A stretch of 64,000 nt of DNA from an uncultured Desulfobacter sp. GTDB lineage: Bacteria; Desulfobacterota; Desulfobacteria; Desulfobacterales; Desulfobacteraceae. Positions 8,354-17,756 of this stretch are shown piece after piece. Under the pieces are notes generated by a model, which worked only from the letters and a program-made list of their open reading frames with translations, was not told where the DNA came from and searched no databases. The number at the start of each line of letters is the position of its first letter. The first letter of the stretch is position 1. A program made the position numbers and the translations under genes. The stretch is taken from contig NZ_OY762614.1 of NCBI RefSeq assembly GCF_963666145.1, positions 3,338,501 to 3,402,500 of the forward strand, in the 5' to 3' direction.

Positions 8354-11300
8354 ATGACACTTCAGCGAAATGTCGGCGTGATTCGTATATTTTTTTTGGC
8401 TGCAACAATTTTTCTGTCACTCTATGGGCAAGCACATACGCGAGATTCCGTTTATGTCCCCGATGCCCTTGTCCCCTGGCAAGAATGGGTGCTGCACGGC
8501 AAAGAAGAACAATTGTCATGTATTCCCATGTATAACAATGCCGGACAGCTCCTTTGCCGCTGGCCGGGGCAATTAAATTTGGATCTGACAGACAAGGGGG
8601 GTACATTTGAACAGTCATGGCAGGTGTATGCCCGGACCCGGGTGGATTTGCCGGGCTCAGACCGGAACTGGCCCATTCAGGTACTGGTTGACGGCAAACC
8701 CGAGGTGGTGCTGGACCAGGACAATACCCCGGGCTTGATACTTTCCCCCGGACCTCATACCGTCAGCGGGAGCTTTTTATGGCGATCCATGCCCGAAAAT
8801 CTGGACATCCCTGTATCAACCGGGCTGGTCGGGTTAAAGGTAAATCATCAGTCTGTAAGATTTTCGGATCTGGACGAAAAGGGCAGGTTGTGGCTCAAAC
8901 ACAGAACACGTGAAGACCGGGTAGAAGACCGGTTGAAAATTGAATGTTTCCGGTTGATCGAAGATGACATCCCGGCCCGGATGGTCATTGATCTGACCCT
9001 GGAAGTGTCGGGCCAGGCCCGGCAGATGGTGCTGGGGCCAGCCTACCAAAGTGAAAAGTTCACCCCGGTCTCCTTTGACTCGCCGCTGCCTGTACGCCTG
9101 GAATCCGATGGGCGGATCACCGTCCAGGTCCGGCCCGGCAGATATAATCTTGAACTCAACCTGCGCCATGCGGGGCCTTTGGAAACCGTTCAATTTACCC
9201 GTCCGGACCAGAAATTCTGGCCGGATCAGGAGATCTGGGCCTTCAGTGCAAAAACAGACCTGAGGCGGGTGCAGATTTCAGGTGCCCAGCCCGTCGACCC
9301 CAAACAAACCGCCATGCCGGCAAAATGGCAATCCTATCCAGCCTACATGATGGCTCCTGATACCCAGTTGGCCTTTAAGCAGATCAAGCGGGGAGACCCG
9401 GAGCCCGCCCCGGACCAGCTATCTTTGAACCGGTCCCTGTGGTTGCGATTTGACGGTTCAGGATACTTTATCCAGGATAAAATAACGGGCAAGAAAAACA
9501 CCAACTGGCGTCTGGAACTCAATCCCGCCATCCATCCGGGCCAGGTCCTTGTGGATGGCCAGCAGCAGTTGATCACCCGAAGACAGGACAGCGACAAGGC
9601 CGGTATTGAGTTGAGAAACGGAAAAATTAATATTGTGGCGGATGCCTCTTTTGAAAACGGGATTGCCGAGGTGCCGGCCACGGGCTGGGACCATGATTTC
9701 AACAATGTAGAAGGCAGGCTTAATCTGCCTGCGGGCTGGACCCTGATCAACGCCCGGGGCGTGGACCTCATTCCAGGGACCTGGGTGGGGAAATGGACCT
9801 TGCTGGATTTTTTTGTGCTCCTGATTTTTACCATTGCCCTGTCCAGGGTCTACTCAAAACCGCTGGCTGGCCTTGCCTTTGTTACCCTGGTGCTGATCTT
9901 CCATGAATATCAGGCACCCAGGTATATCTGGCTGGTGCTCCTGGTGGGGTTCACCCTGCTCAAATATCTGCCCGAAGGCAGGATGCGGACTTTTGTCAAG
10001 TTGTGCCAGGGGATTGCACTGATCTGTTTTGCTGGGATTGTAATTCCCTTTGCCATCCAGACTCTTCGCATCGGCATATACCCGGAACTTGCCAGGCCGA
10101 GGACCGATACCTCAAATACCGTAATCCGGTCAGAATCCCGGGACCAGATGGCGGACATGGCGACCGGTGCCGGGAGCATGCCCGCAGTAATAATGGAAGA
10201 GCAGGCCGCCGCCCCAAATACGTTGAAGCGTATGGGCAGTCTGTCCCAATCCATGTACTCGGCCAGCGCACCGGTATCCGGCGGAAGGCAAGCCCCGGTG
10301 ATGCAGTACGACCCAAAGGCGCGGACCCAGACCGGGCCGGGCATGCCTTTGTGGCCGGCCTATAAAACCATTAATTTTTCCTGGTCCGGGCCTGTGAGCA
10401 AAGACCAATCCATCAGATTTTTCCTGATCGGGCCAAAGGTCAATCTGGTTCTGGCCTTTTTGCGGGTTGCCCTTGTGGTGCTTTTGGGTGCGGGGATGCT
10501 TGGTCTCGGCAAAGGGGGCATTAAAAAGGCCGGTGCAACCGGTATTAAACAGATGTTGCCCGCCCTGCTTGCACTCGTTTTGTGTCTTATCCCGGTCATG
10601 TCCCATGCAACGCAATTTCCACCCAAGGAGATGCTGGAAGAGCTGGAAAAAAGGCTGCTCGAGGCAGATAAATGTTTTAATAACTGCGCCAATCTGCCCC
10701 AGGCATCCATTGATGTGAAAACGGATATGATGACGGTTGGCATAACGGTTCATGCCGCCATTGACACCGCCATTCCCCTTCCCGGAGATGACAGTCAGTG
10801 GCTGCCGTCACAGGTGACCGTGGACGGTCAGACCGCTGCGGGCATTGTCAAAAAAGAGGGGCGATTTTGGGTGATGGTTCCCAAAGGCCGTCACAACATA
10901 AGCCTTGACGGTGCCATACGCCACCAGAATGAATTCCAGCTTTTTTTTCCTTTAAAACCCTATCACCTGGATATCGTTTTAGACGGCTGGACCGTGGAAG
11001 GCCGTCATCCCGACGGCAGCTTTGATGCCCAGCTTCAGTTCAAACGGAACGCCCGGCTTGATGGTGATCATCAGCAGGTACTTGAGACAGGTGTGCTACC
11101 GGCCTTTGCCCGGGTTGAACGGACCCTGTTGCTTGGATTGGTCTGGAAAGTCAATACCCGGGTCATCCGTGAAGGCGAAGCCAAGTCAGGCATGGTCCTT
11201 GATATACCGTTACTTCCCGGCGAATCCATCATCTCCGAAGGCATCCGGGTGCAGGGGAATACGGCGAAGATTAATTTTCGTTCCGGACAGAAAACCCTTG

Positions 11301-12517
11301 CCTGGGAATCCTTTTTGGCGCCTTCGGATAAAATAGAGTTAAAACACGCGGATACCCGGGATTGGACTGAAGTATGGAAGGTGGATGTCAGTCCGGTTTT
11401 TCACATGGAATACCAGGGAACCCCAGTGATCTTTCATAAAACCGGCACCCGATGGTATCCCACCTGGCACCCCTGGCCCGGGGAGACACTGACCCTTACC
11501 GTGACACGGCCCCAGGGCATTGATGGGCAGACCATGACCATCGAAAAAAGTCTGCTGACCTTTTCGCCGGGCAGAACCGCCACCACCGCACAGCTGGATC
11601 TTACCATCAACAGCAGCCAGGGCGGCCGTCACACCATTACCCTGCCCAGGGACGCCCGCTTGCAGGAGGTGAAGATCCAGGGCCGGATACGACCGATCCG
11701 GCAGGATCAGGACAAGGTGACTGTGCCCATTGTTCCCGGGCGCCAGGAGATTGTTTTCCAATGGGTGTCCGCCGGCGGTATAACCCCCTTTTATAAAACA
11801 CCGGTCGTGGATTTGGGTATGAACAGCGCCAATACCTGTGTGGACATCGAGCCGGGAAGCAGCCGGTGGCCCCTGTTTCTGGGTGGAGAACCGGCCTTGG
11901 GTCCGGCTGTACTGTTCTGGTCCGAAGTGATTGTGATTTTGATCATTGCCTTTATTCTGTCAAGAACCGGATGGACACCGTTGAATTTGTTCCAGTGGTT
12001 TTTGCTGTTCATCGGCATCACCATGAATCACCCGGCTGCGGCCATCGTTGTGGCGGGTTGGCTCATTGCCCTGGATTTTCGGCCCAGGGCAGATCAGTTC
12101 ACCGGTACGAAATTTAACCTGGTCCAGCTGGGTATCGTGGCTCTGACCCTGGCGTCCGGCGCGTGTCTGGTGTTCAGCATCTCCAACGGACTTTTGGGTC
12201 ATCCGGATATGAACATCCGGGGCAACGGCTCCAGTGCGCAGTTGCTGCGCTGGTACCATGATGTGGCAGGTCCAATACTGCCCCGCACCTGGATGGTCTC
12301 CATTCCCATGTGGGCCTACCGGGTTGCCATGCTGGCCTGGGCACTCTGGGTTTCCTTCTGGCTGATCAATATTCTCAAATGGGGCTGGGCAAGGTTTTCC
12401 ACCCCCGAGCTGTGGTCTAAAGTGCAGTGGCGCAGGCCTAAACCTAAAACCCATCAGCAGGCCCACTGGAAACCAAAGGGTCGGACCAGTGAAACGGATG
12501 CCGGGCAGGATGAATAA
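8354..12517 (+). CDS. Large envelope protein with duplicated beta-rich/membrane halves, function unknown
   Basis: A 1,387-residue protein I cannot assign to a named family. It starts with a signal-type segment (about residues 8-27), then a periplasmic beta-rich region to about 475, a cluster of about four membrane helices (476-576), a Met/Ala/Pro-rich linker, two more helices (about 695-752), a second periplasmic beta-rich region (about 755-1165), and a final membrane cluster (about 1184-1345). The two beta-rich regions look homologous: WPIQVLVDGKP with GPHTVSGSF in the first corresponds to WLPSQVTVDGQT with GRHNISLDG in the second. The helix before the second half ends VMSHATQF, like a signal peptide, suggesting two ancestral genes fused. 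AGGA lies 7 bases before the ATG. The gene ends at a strong terminator. A role in envelope assembly or sensing is only inference. Confidence 0.85.
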   Translation: MTLQRNVGVIRIFFLAATIFLSLYGQAHTRDSVYVPDALVPWQEWVLHGKEEQLSCIPMYNNAGQLLCRWPGQLNLDLTDKGGTFEQSWQVYARTRVDLPGSDRNWPIQVLVDGKPEVVLDQDNTPGLILSPGPHTVSGSFLWRSMPENLDIPVSTGLVGLKVNHQSVRFSDLDEKGRLWLKHRTREDRVEDRLKIECFRLIEDDIPARMVIDLTLEVSGQARQMVLGPAYQSEKFTPVSFDSPLPVRLESDGRITVQVRPGRYNLELNLRHAGPLETVQFTRPDQKFWPDQEIWAFSAKTDLRRVQISGAQPVDPKQTAMPAKWQSYPAYMMAPDTQLAFKQIKRGDPEPAPDQLSLNRSLWLRFDGSGYFIQDKITGKKNTNWRLELNPAIHPGQVLVDGQQQLITRRQDSDKAGIELRNGKINIVADASFENGIAEVPATGWDHDFNNVEGRLNLPAGWTLINARGVDLIPGTWVGKWTLLDFFVLLIFTIALSRVYSKPLAGLAFVTLVLIFHEYQAPRYIWLVLLVGFTLLKYLPEGRMRTFVKLCQGIALICFAGIVIPFAIQTLRIGIYPELARPRTDTSNTVIRSESRDQMADMATGAGSMPAVIMEEQAAAPNTLKRMGSLSQSMYSASAPVSGGRQAPVMQYDPKARTQTGPGMPLWPAYKTINFSWSGPVSKDQSIRFFLIGPKVNLVLAFLRVALVVLLGAGMLGLGKGGIKKAGATGIKQMLPALLALVLCLIPVMSHATQFPPKEMLEELEKRLLEADKCFNNCANLPQASIDVKTDMMTVGITVHAAIDTAIPLPGDDSQWLPSQVTVDGQTAAGIVKKEGRFWVMVPKGRHNISLDGAIRHQNEFQLFFPLKPYHLDIVLDGWTVEGRHPDGSFDAQLQFKRNARLDGDHQQVLETGVLPAFARVERTLLLGLVWKVNTRVIREGEAKSGMVLDIPLLPGESIISEGIRVQGNTAKINFRSGQKTLAWESFLAPSDKIELKHADTRDWTEVWKVDVSPVFHMEYQGTPVIFHKTGTRWYPTWHPWPGETLTLTVTRPQGIDGQTMTIEKSLLTFSPGRTATTAQLDLTINSSQGGRHTITLPRDARLQEVKIQGRIRPIRQDQDKVTVPIVPGRQEIVFQWVSAGGITPFYKTPVVDLGMNSANTCVDIEPGSSRWPLFLGGEPALGPAVLFWSEVIVILIIAFILSRTGWTPLNLFQWFLLFIGITMNHPAAAIVVAGWLIALDFRPRADQFTGTKFNLVQLGIVALTLASGACLVFSISNGLLGHPDMNIRGNGSSAQLLRWYHDVAGPILPRTWMVSIPMWAYRVAMLAWALWVSFWLINILKWGWARFSTPELWSKVQWRRPKPKTHQQAHWKPKGRTSETDAGQDE

Positions 12518-12541
12518 GCGTTGTGAGGAGAATGGATAGTT

Positions 12542-12589
12542 ATCACTGTAATATGATTAATGATTTAATCATATTACAGTGATTTTTTT
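12542..12589 (+). terminator. Rho-independent terminator of the 1,387-residue gene
   Basis: Perfect 19-base inverted repeat (12542-12560 with 12565-12583) around a 4-base TGAT loop, followed by a run of seven T. It sits between the convergent large envelope gene and typA. The T-run serves only the plus strand. Confidence 0.9.
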
Positions 12590-12603
12590 GGGGGAAGGGC
12601 AGA

Positions 12604-14454
12604 TTAGGAGTCTGAATCCTTTTTCTTGAGTTTACCGGCCAGGATATGGCGTTTGCCGGCATTAAGTTCCACCTTGCGGATGCGGATGGATTCGGGGGTA
12701 ACTTCCACCATTTCATCGTCCCGTATAAAATGGATTGCCTGTTCCAGCGTCATGGGTTTAACCGGTGAACAGATGGTGGCTTCGTCTTTTCCGGATGCCC
12801 GCATGTTGGTCAGCTTTTTTTCCTTACAGGCATTGACGTCAATATCCGAATGGCGGTTGTGTTCGCCGATGACCATGCCTTCGTAGACCGGGGTGCCTGG
12901 TGCGATGAACAACCGGCCCCGGGGTTCGAGGTTGAACAGGGCATAGGGCACAGCCTTTCCCTGGCGGTCGCATACAAGGGAGCCTGTGTAACGCACGGGA
13001 AAATCCCCGCGATATGGTTCATACCCGGACAGGTAGGAGTTCATGATGCCCGTGCCCCGGGTATCGGTCATGAATTCATCCCGGTACCCGATCAAAGAGC
13101 GTGACGGGATGGAAAACTCCAGGCGGACCCGGCCCTTGCCGTTGTTCACCAGGTTTGTCATCTTGCCCTTTCTCACGGAGAGCTTTTCGGTGACCACACC
13201 CATGAAATCCTCATCACAGTCCACAAACAGATGTTCGATGGGTTCCAGGGTCTGGCCGTTTTCTTCCCGGTAAATGACCTTGGGGCGGCCTACGCACAAT
13301 TCAAAATTTTCCCGGCGCATGGTTTCAATGAGAATGGCCAGCTGCAGTTCGCCGCGGCCCTTGACCACAAAGCTGTCGTCTCCGTCGCTTTCTTCCACTG
13401 AGATGGCTACATTGAGCAGGGTCTCTTTGAGCAGACGCTCCCGGATTTTTCTGGACTGAACGTTTTTCCCCTCTTTACCGGCAAAGGGCGAACTGTTAAT
13501 GGCAAACCGCATGAATACCGTGGGGTCGTCCACTGTGATCCTGGGCAGTGCCAGGGGATTTTCCCGGGTGCATATGGTATCGCCGATTTTTACATCCTCA
13601 ATGCCTGCCAGTACGACGATGTCTCCGGTGTCGGCCTGCTCCACCGGAATCAGTGTCATACCGTCATAGGACTGGAGTTTGGATACCTTCAGCTGTTTTT
13701 GAGCGCCTTCCTCACCCATGCACACCAATGAGGCGTTGGAGGCGGCGGACCCGTTGAATACCTTGCCGATGGCAAGACGTCCCAGGTAATCGGAATAGCC
13801 TAAGTCCGACACCAGCATCTGGAACGGGGCGTCCGGGTCGTAGGAGGGCGGGGGCATCTCGTCGACAATGATATCAAACAGCACCTTCAGGTTATCCACA
13901 TCTTCGTCCAGTCCCCGCTTGACAATGCCGTCACGGCCAATGGCGTAAAGATAGGTAAAATTCAGCTGTTCGTCCGTGGCGTCAAGATCGATGAACAGGT
14001 CGTAGACCATGTCCAGCACCTCGTCGGGCCGGGCATCCTTGCGGTCGATCTTATTGATGATCACAAGTACGGGAAGGCCTGCTTCAAAGGTTTTTTTAAG
14101 CACAAACCGCGTCTGGGGCAGCGGCCCTTCGGACGCATCCACCAGCAGAATGGCTGAATCGGCCATGGAAAGGGCGCGTTCCACCTCACCGCCGAAATCG
14201 GCATGGCCCGGGGTGTCAATAATATTGATCTTGACCCCGTTGCAGGTGACCGAGCAGTTTTTGGCGGCAATGGTAATGCCCCGCTCCCGCTCCAGGTCCA
14301 TGGAGTCCATGAGCCGGTCATCCACATCCTGGCCTTCCCGGAACATCCCGCTTTGTTTGAACATGGCATCCACCAGCGTGGTTTTCCCATGGTCAACATG
14401 GGCGATTATGGCAACGTTTCTTAATTTATCATTTACTGCACTGTTTTTTTTCAT
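12604..14454 (-). CDS. typA: Ribosomal GTPase TypA/BipA
   Basis: A 616-residue translational GTPase of the TypA/BipA family, related to EF-G. It acts on the ribosome, chiefly in large-subunit assembly and growth under stress or cold. The G1 motif AHVDHGKTT is at residues 18-26, followed by switch I RERGITIAAKN, G3 DTPGHADF and G4 NKIDR. The C-terminal BipA-specific region includes GRGELQLAILIETMRRE, SRSLIGYRDEFMTDTRGTGI and EPRGRLFIAPGTPVYEGMVIGEH. Length and order match the family exactly. It is monocistronic here, ending close to the terminator shared with its convergent neighbour. Confidence 0.97.
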   Translation of the reverse strand: MKKNSAVNDKLRNVAIIAHVDHGKTTLVDAMFKQSGMFREGQDVDDRLMDSMDLERERGITIAAKNCSVTCNGVKINIIDTPGHADFGGEVERALSMADSAILLVDASEGPLPQTRFVLKKTFEAGLPVLVIINKIDRKDARPDEVLDMVYDLFIDLDATDEQLNFTYLYAIGRDGIVKRGLDEDVDNLKVLFDIIVDEMPPPSYDPDAPFQMLVSDLGYSDYLGRLAIGKVFNGSAASNASLVCMGEEGAQKQLKVSKLQSYDGMTLIPVEQADTGDIVVLAGIEDVKIGDTICTRENPLALPRITVDDPTVFMRFAINSSPFAGKEGKNVQSRKIRERLLKETLLNVAISVEESDGDDSFVVKGRGELQLAILIETMRRENFELCVGRPKVIYREENGQTLEPIEHLFVDCDEDFMGVVTEKLSVRKGKMTNLVNNGKGRVRLEFSIPSRSLIGYRDEFMTDTRGTGIMNSYLSGYEPYRGDFPVRYTGSLVCDRQGKAVPYALFNLEPRGRLFIAPGTPVYEGMVIGEHNRHSDIDVNACKEKKLTNMRASGKDEATICSPVKPMTLEQAIHFIRDDEMVEVTPESIRIRKVELNAGKRHILAGKLKKKDSDS

Positions 14455-14614
14455 ACGCTCCTGCTACTCAATATATAATTGTGTTAGGACCTTTAGGTTA
14501 CCCAGATGCAAGAGACAGAAAAATTTGCCGCCATTTGTACCCAAAAAGTACAATTGGTAATCAGAATTGCAAATTTTTCTATAACGCGCAGATGGGTGAC
14601 TTTTAGTCTGAATA

Positions 14615-15088
14615 CTATTTAGAAATACGGGTGGTGCCGTCCGGCGCTGTCAATACCCGGACCCTGTCCCCGGGATACATCGGTACATCCGCCTCCTGGA
14701 CCACCACAATGGTTCGTCCACTGTCAAGATTCACAACAATTTCAAAACCGTTTTTGGTGCCGGCTTCATTTTCAATGGCTGCACCAATGGCTGCACCTGC
14801 CAGGGCTCCGACAATGGTGGCCACATCCCGGCCATGGCCGCGGCCCACGGTACTGCCGAGCACGCCGCCGGTTACACCACCCACGGCACCACCGATAACC
14901 GGGGGATTTGATGCCTGTATGATGATGGATTTAACAGATTCCACAGTCCCAATATCCACGGTCTGGGCCCGCATGGTTTGTTCATAAGTGTATACATTGG
15001 GGCTGGATGACGCGCATCCGGCTATGGTCATCATTGCTGCAGCCATGATACAGACAATAAATTTTATGTATGATCCGGCCGTATTCAT
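14615..15088 (-). CDS. Glycine-zipper outer-membrane lipoprotein (SlyB/17-kDa antigen type)
   Basis: A 157-residue lipoprotein. The signal peptide ends in the lipobox TIAGC with the lipidated cysteine at residue 25. The mature part carries a glycine-zipper two-helix region (GGAVGGVTGGVLGSTVGRG, then IVGALAGAAIGAAIENEAG), the signature of the SlyB/Rickettsia 17-kDa family. After it comes a small beta-rich domain (FEIVVNLDSGRTIVVVQE and PGDRVRVL). Such proteins sit in the outer membrane and help keep envelope integrity. I place the start at 15088 because GGAGG lies 7 bases before that ATG; an in-frame ATG 8 codons upstream is less likely. Confidence 0.9.
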   Translation of the reverse strand: MNTAGSYIKFIVCIMAAAMMTIAGCASSSPNVYTYEQTMRAQTVDIGTVESVKSIIIQASNPPVIGGAVGGVTGGVLGSTVGRGHGRDVATIVGALAGAAIGAAIENEAGTKNGFEIVVNLDSGRTIVVVQEADVPMYPGDRVRVLTAPDGTTRISK

Positions 15089-15379
15089 CTTCCCGCCTCC
15101 TATGTTTTTCATGCGTAACCTTAGGTCCCAAAGGGGTGGCTTGCTTGTGTCTTGTTATTAACGCCTAAGTTACCAGCATCAAAACACCATTATACCGTTT
15201 GCAGCCGGCAAAAGGAAGTAATCATTGCATGAGAAAATGTCAATAGGACTGGACAATGTGAAAATTACCCGGAAACGCGACTCAATTTTCATCACATAAA
15301 GAGCCTTGTAATCCTACCGGGGTTCACATATAGAAACACAAAGAGGATGTCCTATTTTTCAGGTCCTGGGGAGGATAAA

Positions 15380-16171
15380 ATGGCTGACTACATAGAGCTG
15401 CACATTCACACCACACATACTGACGGGAACTCGGTGTTGACCATCAACGATGCCGTACAGCGGGCAAAAACTTACGGCATGACGGCCTTGGGAATTATGG
15501 ACAGCGGCACCATGAGTGGTGTTGATGCATTTGTCAATGCGTGCCGAAGCGTCCGGATTACACCGATTGTGGGCTGCGGATTCTATCTGACACTGGGGGA
15601 TCATCGTCAAAAGACGGATCAGAAGTATCATCTGCCGGTGATCGCGGAAAATGAGACGGGGCTTAAAAACCTGCGTGAGCTTGACCGGATCGCCCACACA
15701 GCAGGCTTTGTGGGGCGGCCCCAGATTGATTTGTCACTGCTGGCCGAGTATCGTAAAGGGCTGATCGTACTCACCGGCGGCCGCGGCGGAGCGGTGGATA
15801 AATTTTTGAAAGCCAATGATCACCAGAAAGCCGCAGCGCTGTTGCTGCAGTTGAAATCAATTGTCGGGCAGCAGAATCTGCTGGTTGAGCTTCAGGACAA
15901 TGGCCGCGTCGGCGAGATGGACATGAACTGTCTTTTGGGGGATCTGGCGGAAAGGTGTGGGGTGGCATGTGTCGTGACCGGCGGACCGTTTTACCTTGAT
16001 TGTGCCGATGCCGCGGCGTGCAATGCACTGCGTGAATCAAAGGGCAATAATCCGCTTTACGGTGATGGATTTAATTTTCGGTCGGGGGCGGATCAGGTCT
16101 CACGATTTGAAAAATATCCCGAAGCCATAGAGAACAGTGTGAAGATTGCCCGGCGGTGTTCTTTTTTGTAG
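15380..16171 (+). CDS. Stand-alone PHP-domain protein (DnaE-like)
   Basis: A 263-residue protein made only of a PHP domain resembling the N terminus of DNA polymerase III alpha subunits. Visible are the metal-binding-type HIHTTHTDG near the start, then GMTALGIMDSGTMSGVDAF, where the usual DnaE TDHG motif reads MDSG, and PIVGCGFYL, which resembles the PIIGxE segment but lacks its Glu. The ending FEKYPEAIENSVKIARRCSF matches the DnaE PHP C-terminal segment. No polymerase domain follows. The substitutions at metal positions suggest weak or lost phosphoesterase activity. The start at 15380 follows GAGG by 5 bases. Function is unknown. Confidence 0.8.
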   Translation: MADYIELHIHTTHTDGNSVLTINDAVQRAKTYGMTALGIMDSGTMSGVDAFVNACRSVRITPIVGCGFYLTLGDHRQKTDQKYHLPVIAENETGLKNLRELDRIAHTAGFVGRPQIDLSLLAEYRKGLIVLTGGRGGAVDKFLKANDHQKAAALLLQLKSIVGQQNLLVELQDNGRVGEMDMNCLLGDLAERCGVACVVTGGPFYLDCADAAACNALRESKGNNPLYGDGFNFRSGADQVSRFEKYPEAIENSVKIARRCSFL

Positions 16172-16213
16172 AAAATAGACACGTTTATCTGAATCAATGC
16201 TAAGGTATCAGGT

Positions 16214-16816
16214 ATGTTTTGGTATGATGATGAGATAGATCCCCTGAAATCAAAGCCGGTGGCTCCCAAAGGTCAAAAGCCCAGACTGCTGTTTTACGGG
16301 AGTTCCTCCCTGCGTTTATGGCCTGATCCGCGGAATGATTTTCCCGAATTTGACGTGGTCAATCAGGCGTTCGGCGGTTCCACCTTGGCCGCCTGCTGTT
16401 GGTTTTTTTCGCGATTGGTTCCTCAATTCCAACCTGATCTGCTTGTGTTTTATGCCGGGGATAATGACCTGGGAGAAAATCGTCACCCCGAAGAGGTTTT
16501 TATCTGTTTCAAATACTTGATGACGTTAATTGACCAGCATTTGGGAAACATTCCGGTTGCCTTTATTTCGGTTAAACCAAGCATTGCCAGGCAAAATCTG
16601 ATCAATTCAATTAAATTTACAAATACGATTATTCACAGGGAAATAGAGGCATTTTATCCCAATTGTACCTTTGTTAATGTATTTGATGCAATGTCAGAGG
16701 TTGTTGACAAAAAAATATTATTTGAAGAAGACGGGTTACATTTAAGCGCAAACGGGTACGCAGTTTGGAAAAGGCAGCTGAAAGAACAATTTCTCAACAC
16801 GTTTATCGGTTCGTAA
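16214..16816 (+). CDS. SGNH/GDSL-family hydrolase
   Basis: A 200-residue esterase-type SGNH hydrolase. Its blocks are in the family order: block I LLFYGSSSLRLW with the nucleophilic serine near residue 29-31, block II NQAFGGSTLA with the oxyanion glycine, block III LVFYAGDNDLGE with the Asn, and block V DGLHLSANGYAVW carrying the catalytic Asp and His. There is no signal peptide, so a cytoplasmic location is likely. It follows the PHP gene by 42 bases in the same direction and may be co-transcribed. The substrate (an ester of a lipid, sugar or peptide) cannot be told from the sequence. Confidence 0.9.
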   Translation: MFWYDDEIDPLKSKPVAPKGQKPRLLFYGSSSLRLWPDPRNDFPEFDVVNQAFGGSTLAACCWFFSRLVPQFQPDLLVFYAGDNDLGENRHPEEVFICFKYLMTLIDQHLGNIPVAFISVKPSIARQNLINSIKFTNTIIHREIEAFYPNCTFVNVFDAMSEVVDKKILFEEDGLHLSANGYAVWKRQLKEQFLNTFIGS

Positions 16817-16837
16817 AGCCCCGGTTGGGGATGACCG

Positions 16838-17302
16838 TCAGGGGATAAAATTGACACCGATACCGGTGTTGTCGATTCGGGCGATCTGACCGTTTCGCCG
16901 CTGGGGACCTAATTTATCGGTTTGAAAGGTCATGACAATTAAATCGTGTTTTTTATATTTTTCCGGTGCCCTGGACTTGATGAAAATGCCTGAGTAGCTA
17001 AGATCCCGGGCCTGTTCTTTATACAGCGTTCCTTTGTTTATAAAATCTACAAACCCATGGAATTCAGTTCTGGCGTATCTGCGTCTATTCGGCCCTTTCG
17101 ATCGGGGGATAACGGAGTCGGATTCGGCTTCGGAAGAATCATCGTCATCTATACTGCTGTTGTACTTGAGAACATAAATGTTTTTTGCAGTGGAATTATA
17201 TGAAGACTGTTTTAACCGCCTGTACAGCCGAAAGAGGTGGATGGATAAAAATATTAAGATCAGGGCGATTATGAGGGTAAATATTATGTGCAATGGTGTC
17301 AT
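16838..17302 (-). CDS. Membrane-anchored PilZ-domain protein
   Basis: A 154-residue protein with one N-terminal membrane helix (about residues 4-24, IIFTLIIALILIFLSIHLF) followed by a charged linker and a PilZ domain. The cyclic-di-GMP-binding motifs are present: RRRYAR (the RxxxR type) and, about 30 residues later, DLSYSGIFI (the D/NxSxxG type). It is therefore a likely c-di-GMP receptor at the inner membrane, perhaps acting on motility, adhesion or exopolysaccharide. I chose the ATG at 17302, which has AGGA 8 bases upstream, over a TTG six codons earlier. It converges with the SGNH hydrolase gene. Confidence 0.88.
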   Translation of the reverse strand: MTPLHIIFTLIIALILIFLSIHLFRLYRRLKQSSYNSTAKNIYVLKYNSSIDDDDSSEAESDSVIPRSKGPNRRRYARTEFHGFVDFINKGTLYKEQARDLSYSGIFIKSRAPEKYKKHDLIVMTFQTDKLGPQRRNGQIARIDNTGIGVNFIP

Positions 17303-17464
17303 CTGTTTTTCCTGAAGCAAACACGAAAATTAAAAAATTGATATACCGGCCATGGACCACCCCTGTATATCAACCTTAGTCTTGGTCCACAACAAAATAT
17401 GGAACTATCTCAATAGCTTGTTGGCACGTTCATGTAAAAATGACTATCGCGGTATGGGACGTAT

Positions 17465-17740
17465 TTATTGATAGAAAATCATTTCCGGGTGGAAATTACA
17501 AGAATAAAGATGGATACAGTATAAAATTACGCCAAAAACCCGGAGCGTTTTTATATCGGATTTTTTTGTTCCGTTATTATTTTTAATATCGGACCGCCAT
17601 TTTCCTGTTTTATTGCTCAGGTGGTCGTCTCGGCCTTTTTCTTTTTTCATTTTTTCATGCAGGCGGCTGTTTTCAACGGTCTCTTCGATTTGTCGGAAAA
17701 CATGGCATTCATCCTGCAACGCTTTCACTTCTTTTAACAT
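17465..17740 (-). CDS. Hypothetical protein, doubtful
   Basis: A 91-codon frame rich in Lys and Glu in its first half, with a hydrophobic C-terminal third. I recognise no family. Its ATG lies only 16 bases from the divergent radical SAM start, leaving almost no room for two promoters, which argues against it. It is reported because the frame is the only candidate in 17303-17756. Confidence 0.25.
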   Translation of the reverse strand: MLKEVKALQDECHVFRQIEETVENSRLHEKMKKEKGRDDHLSNKTGKWRSDIKNNNGTKKSDIKTLRVFGVILYCIHLYSCNFHPEMIFYQ

Positions 17741-17756
17741 TTGAGAGGCCCAAGCG

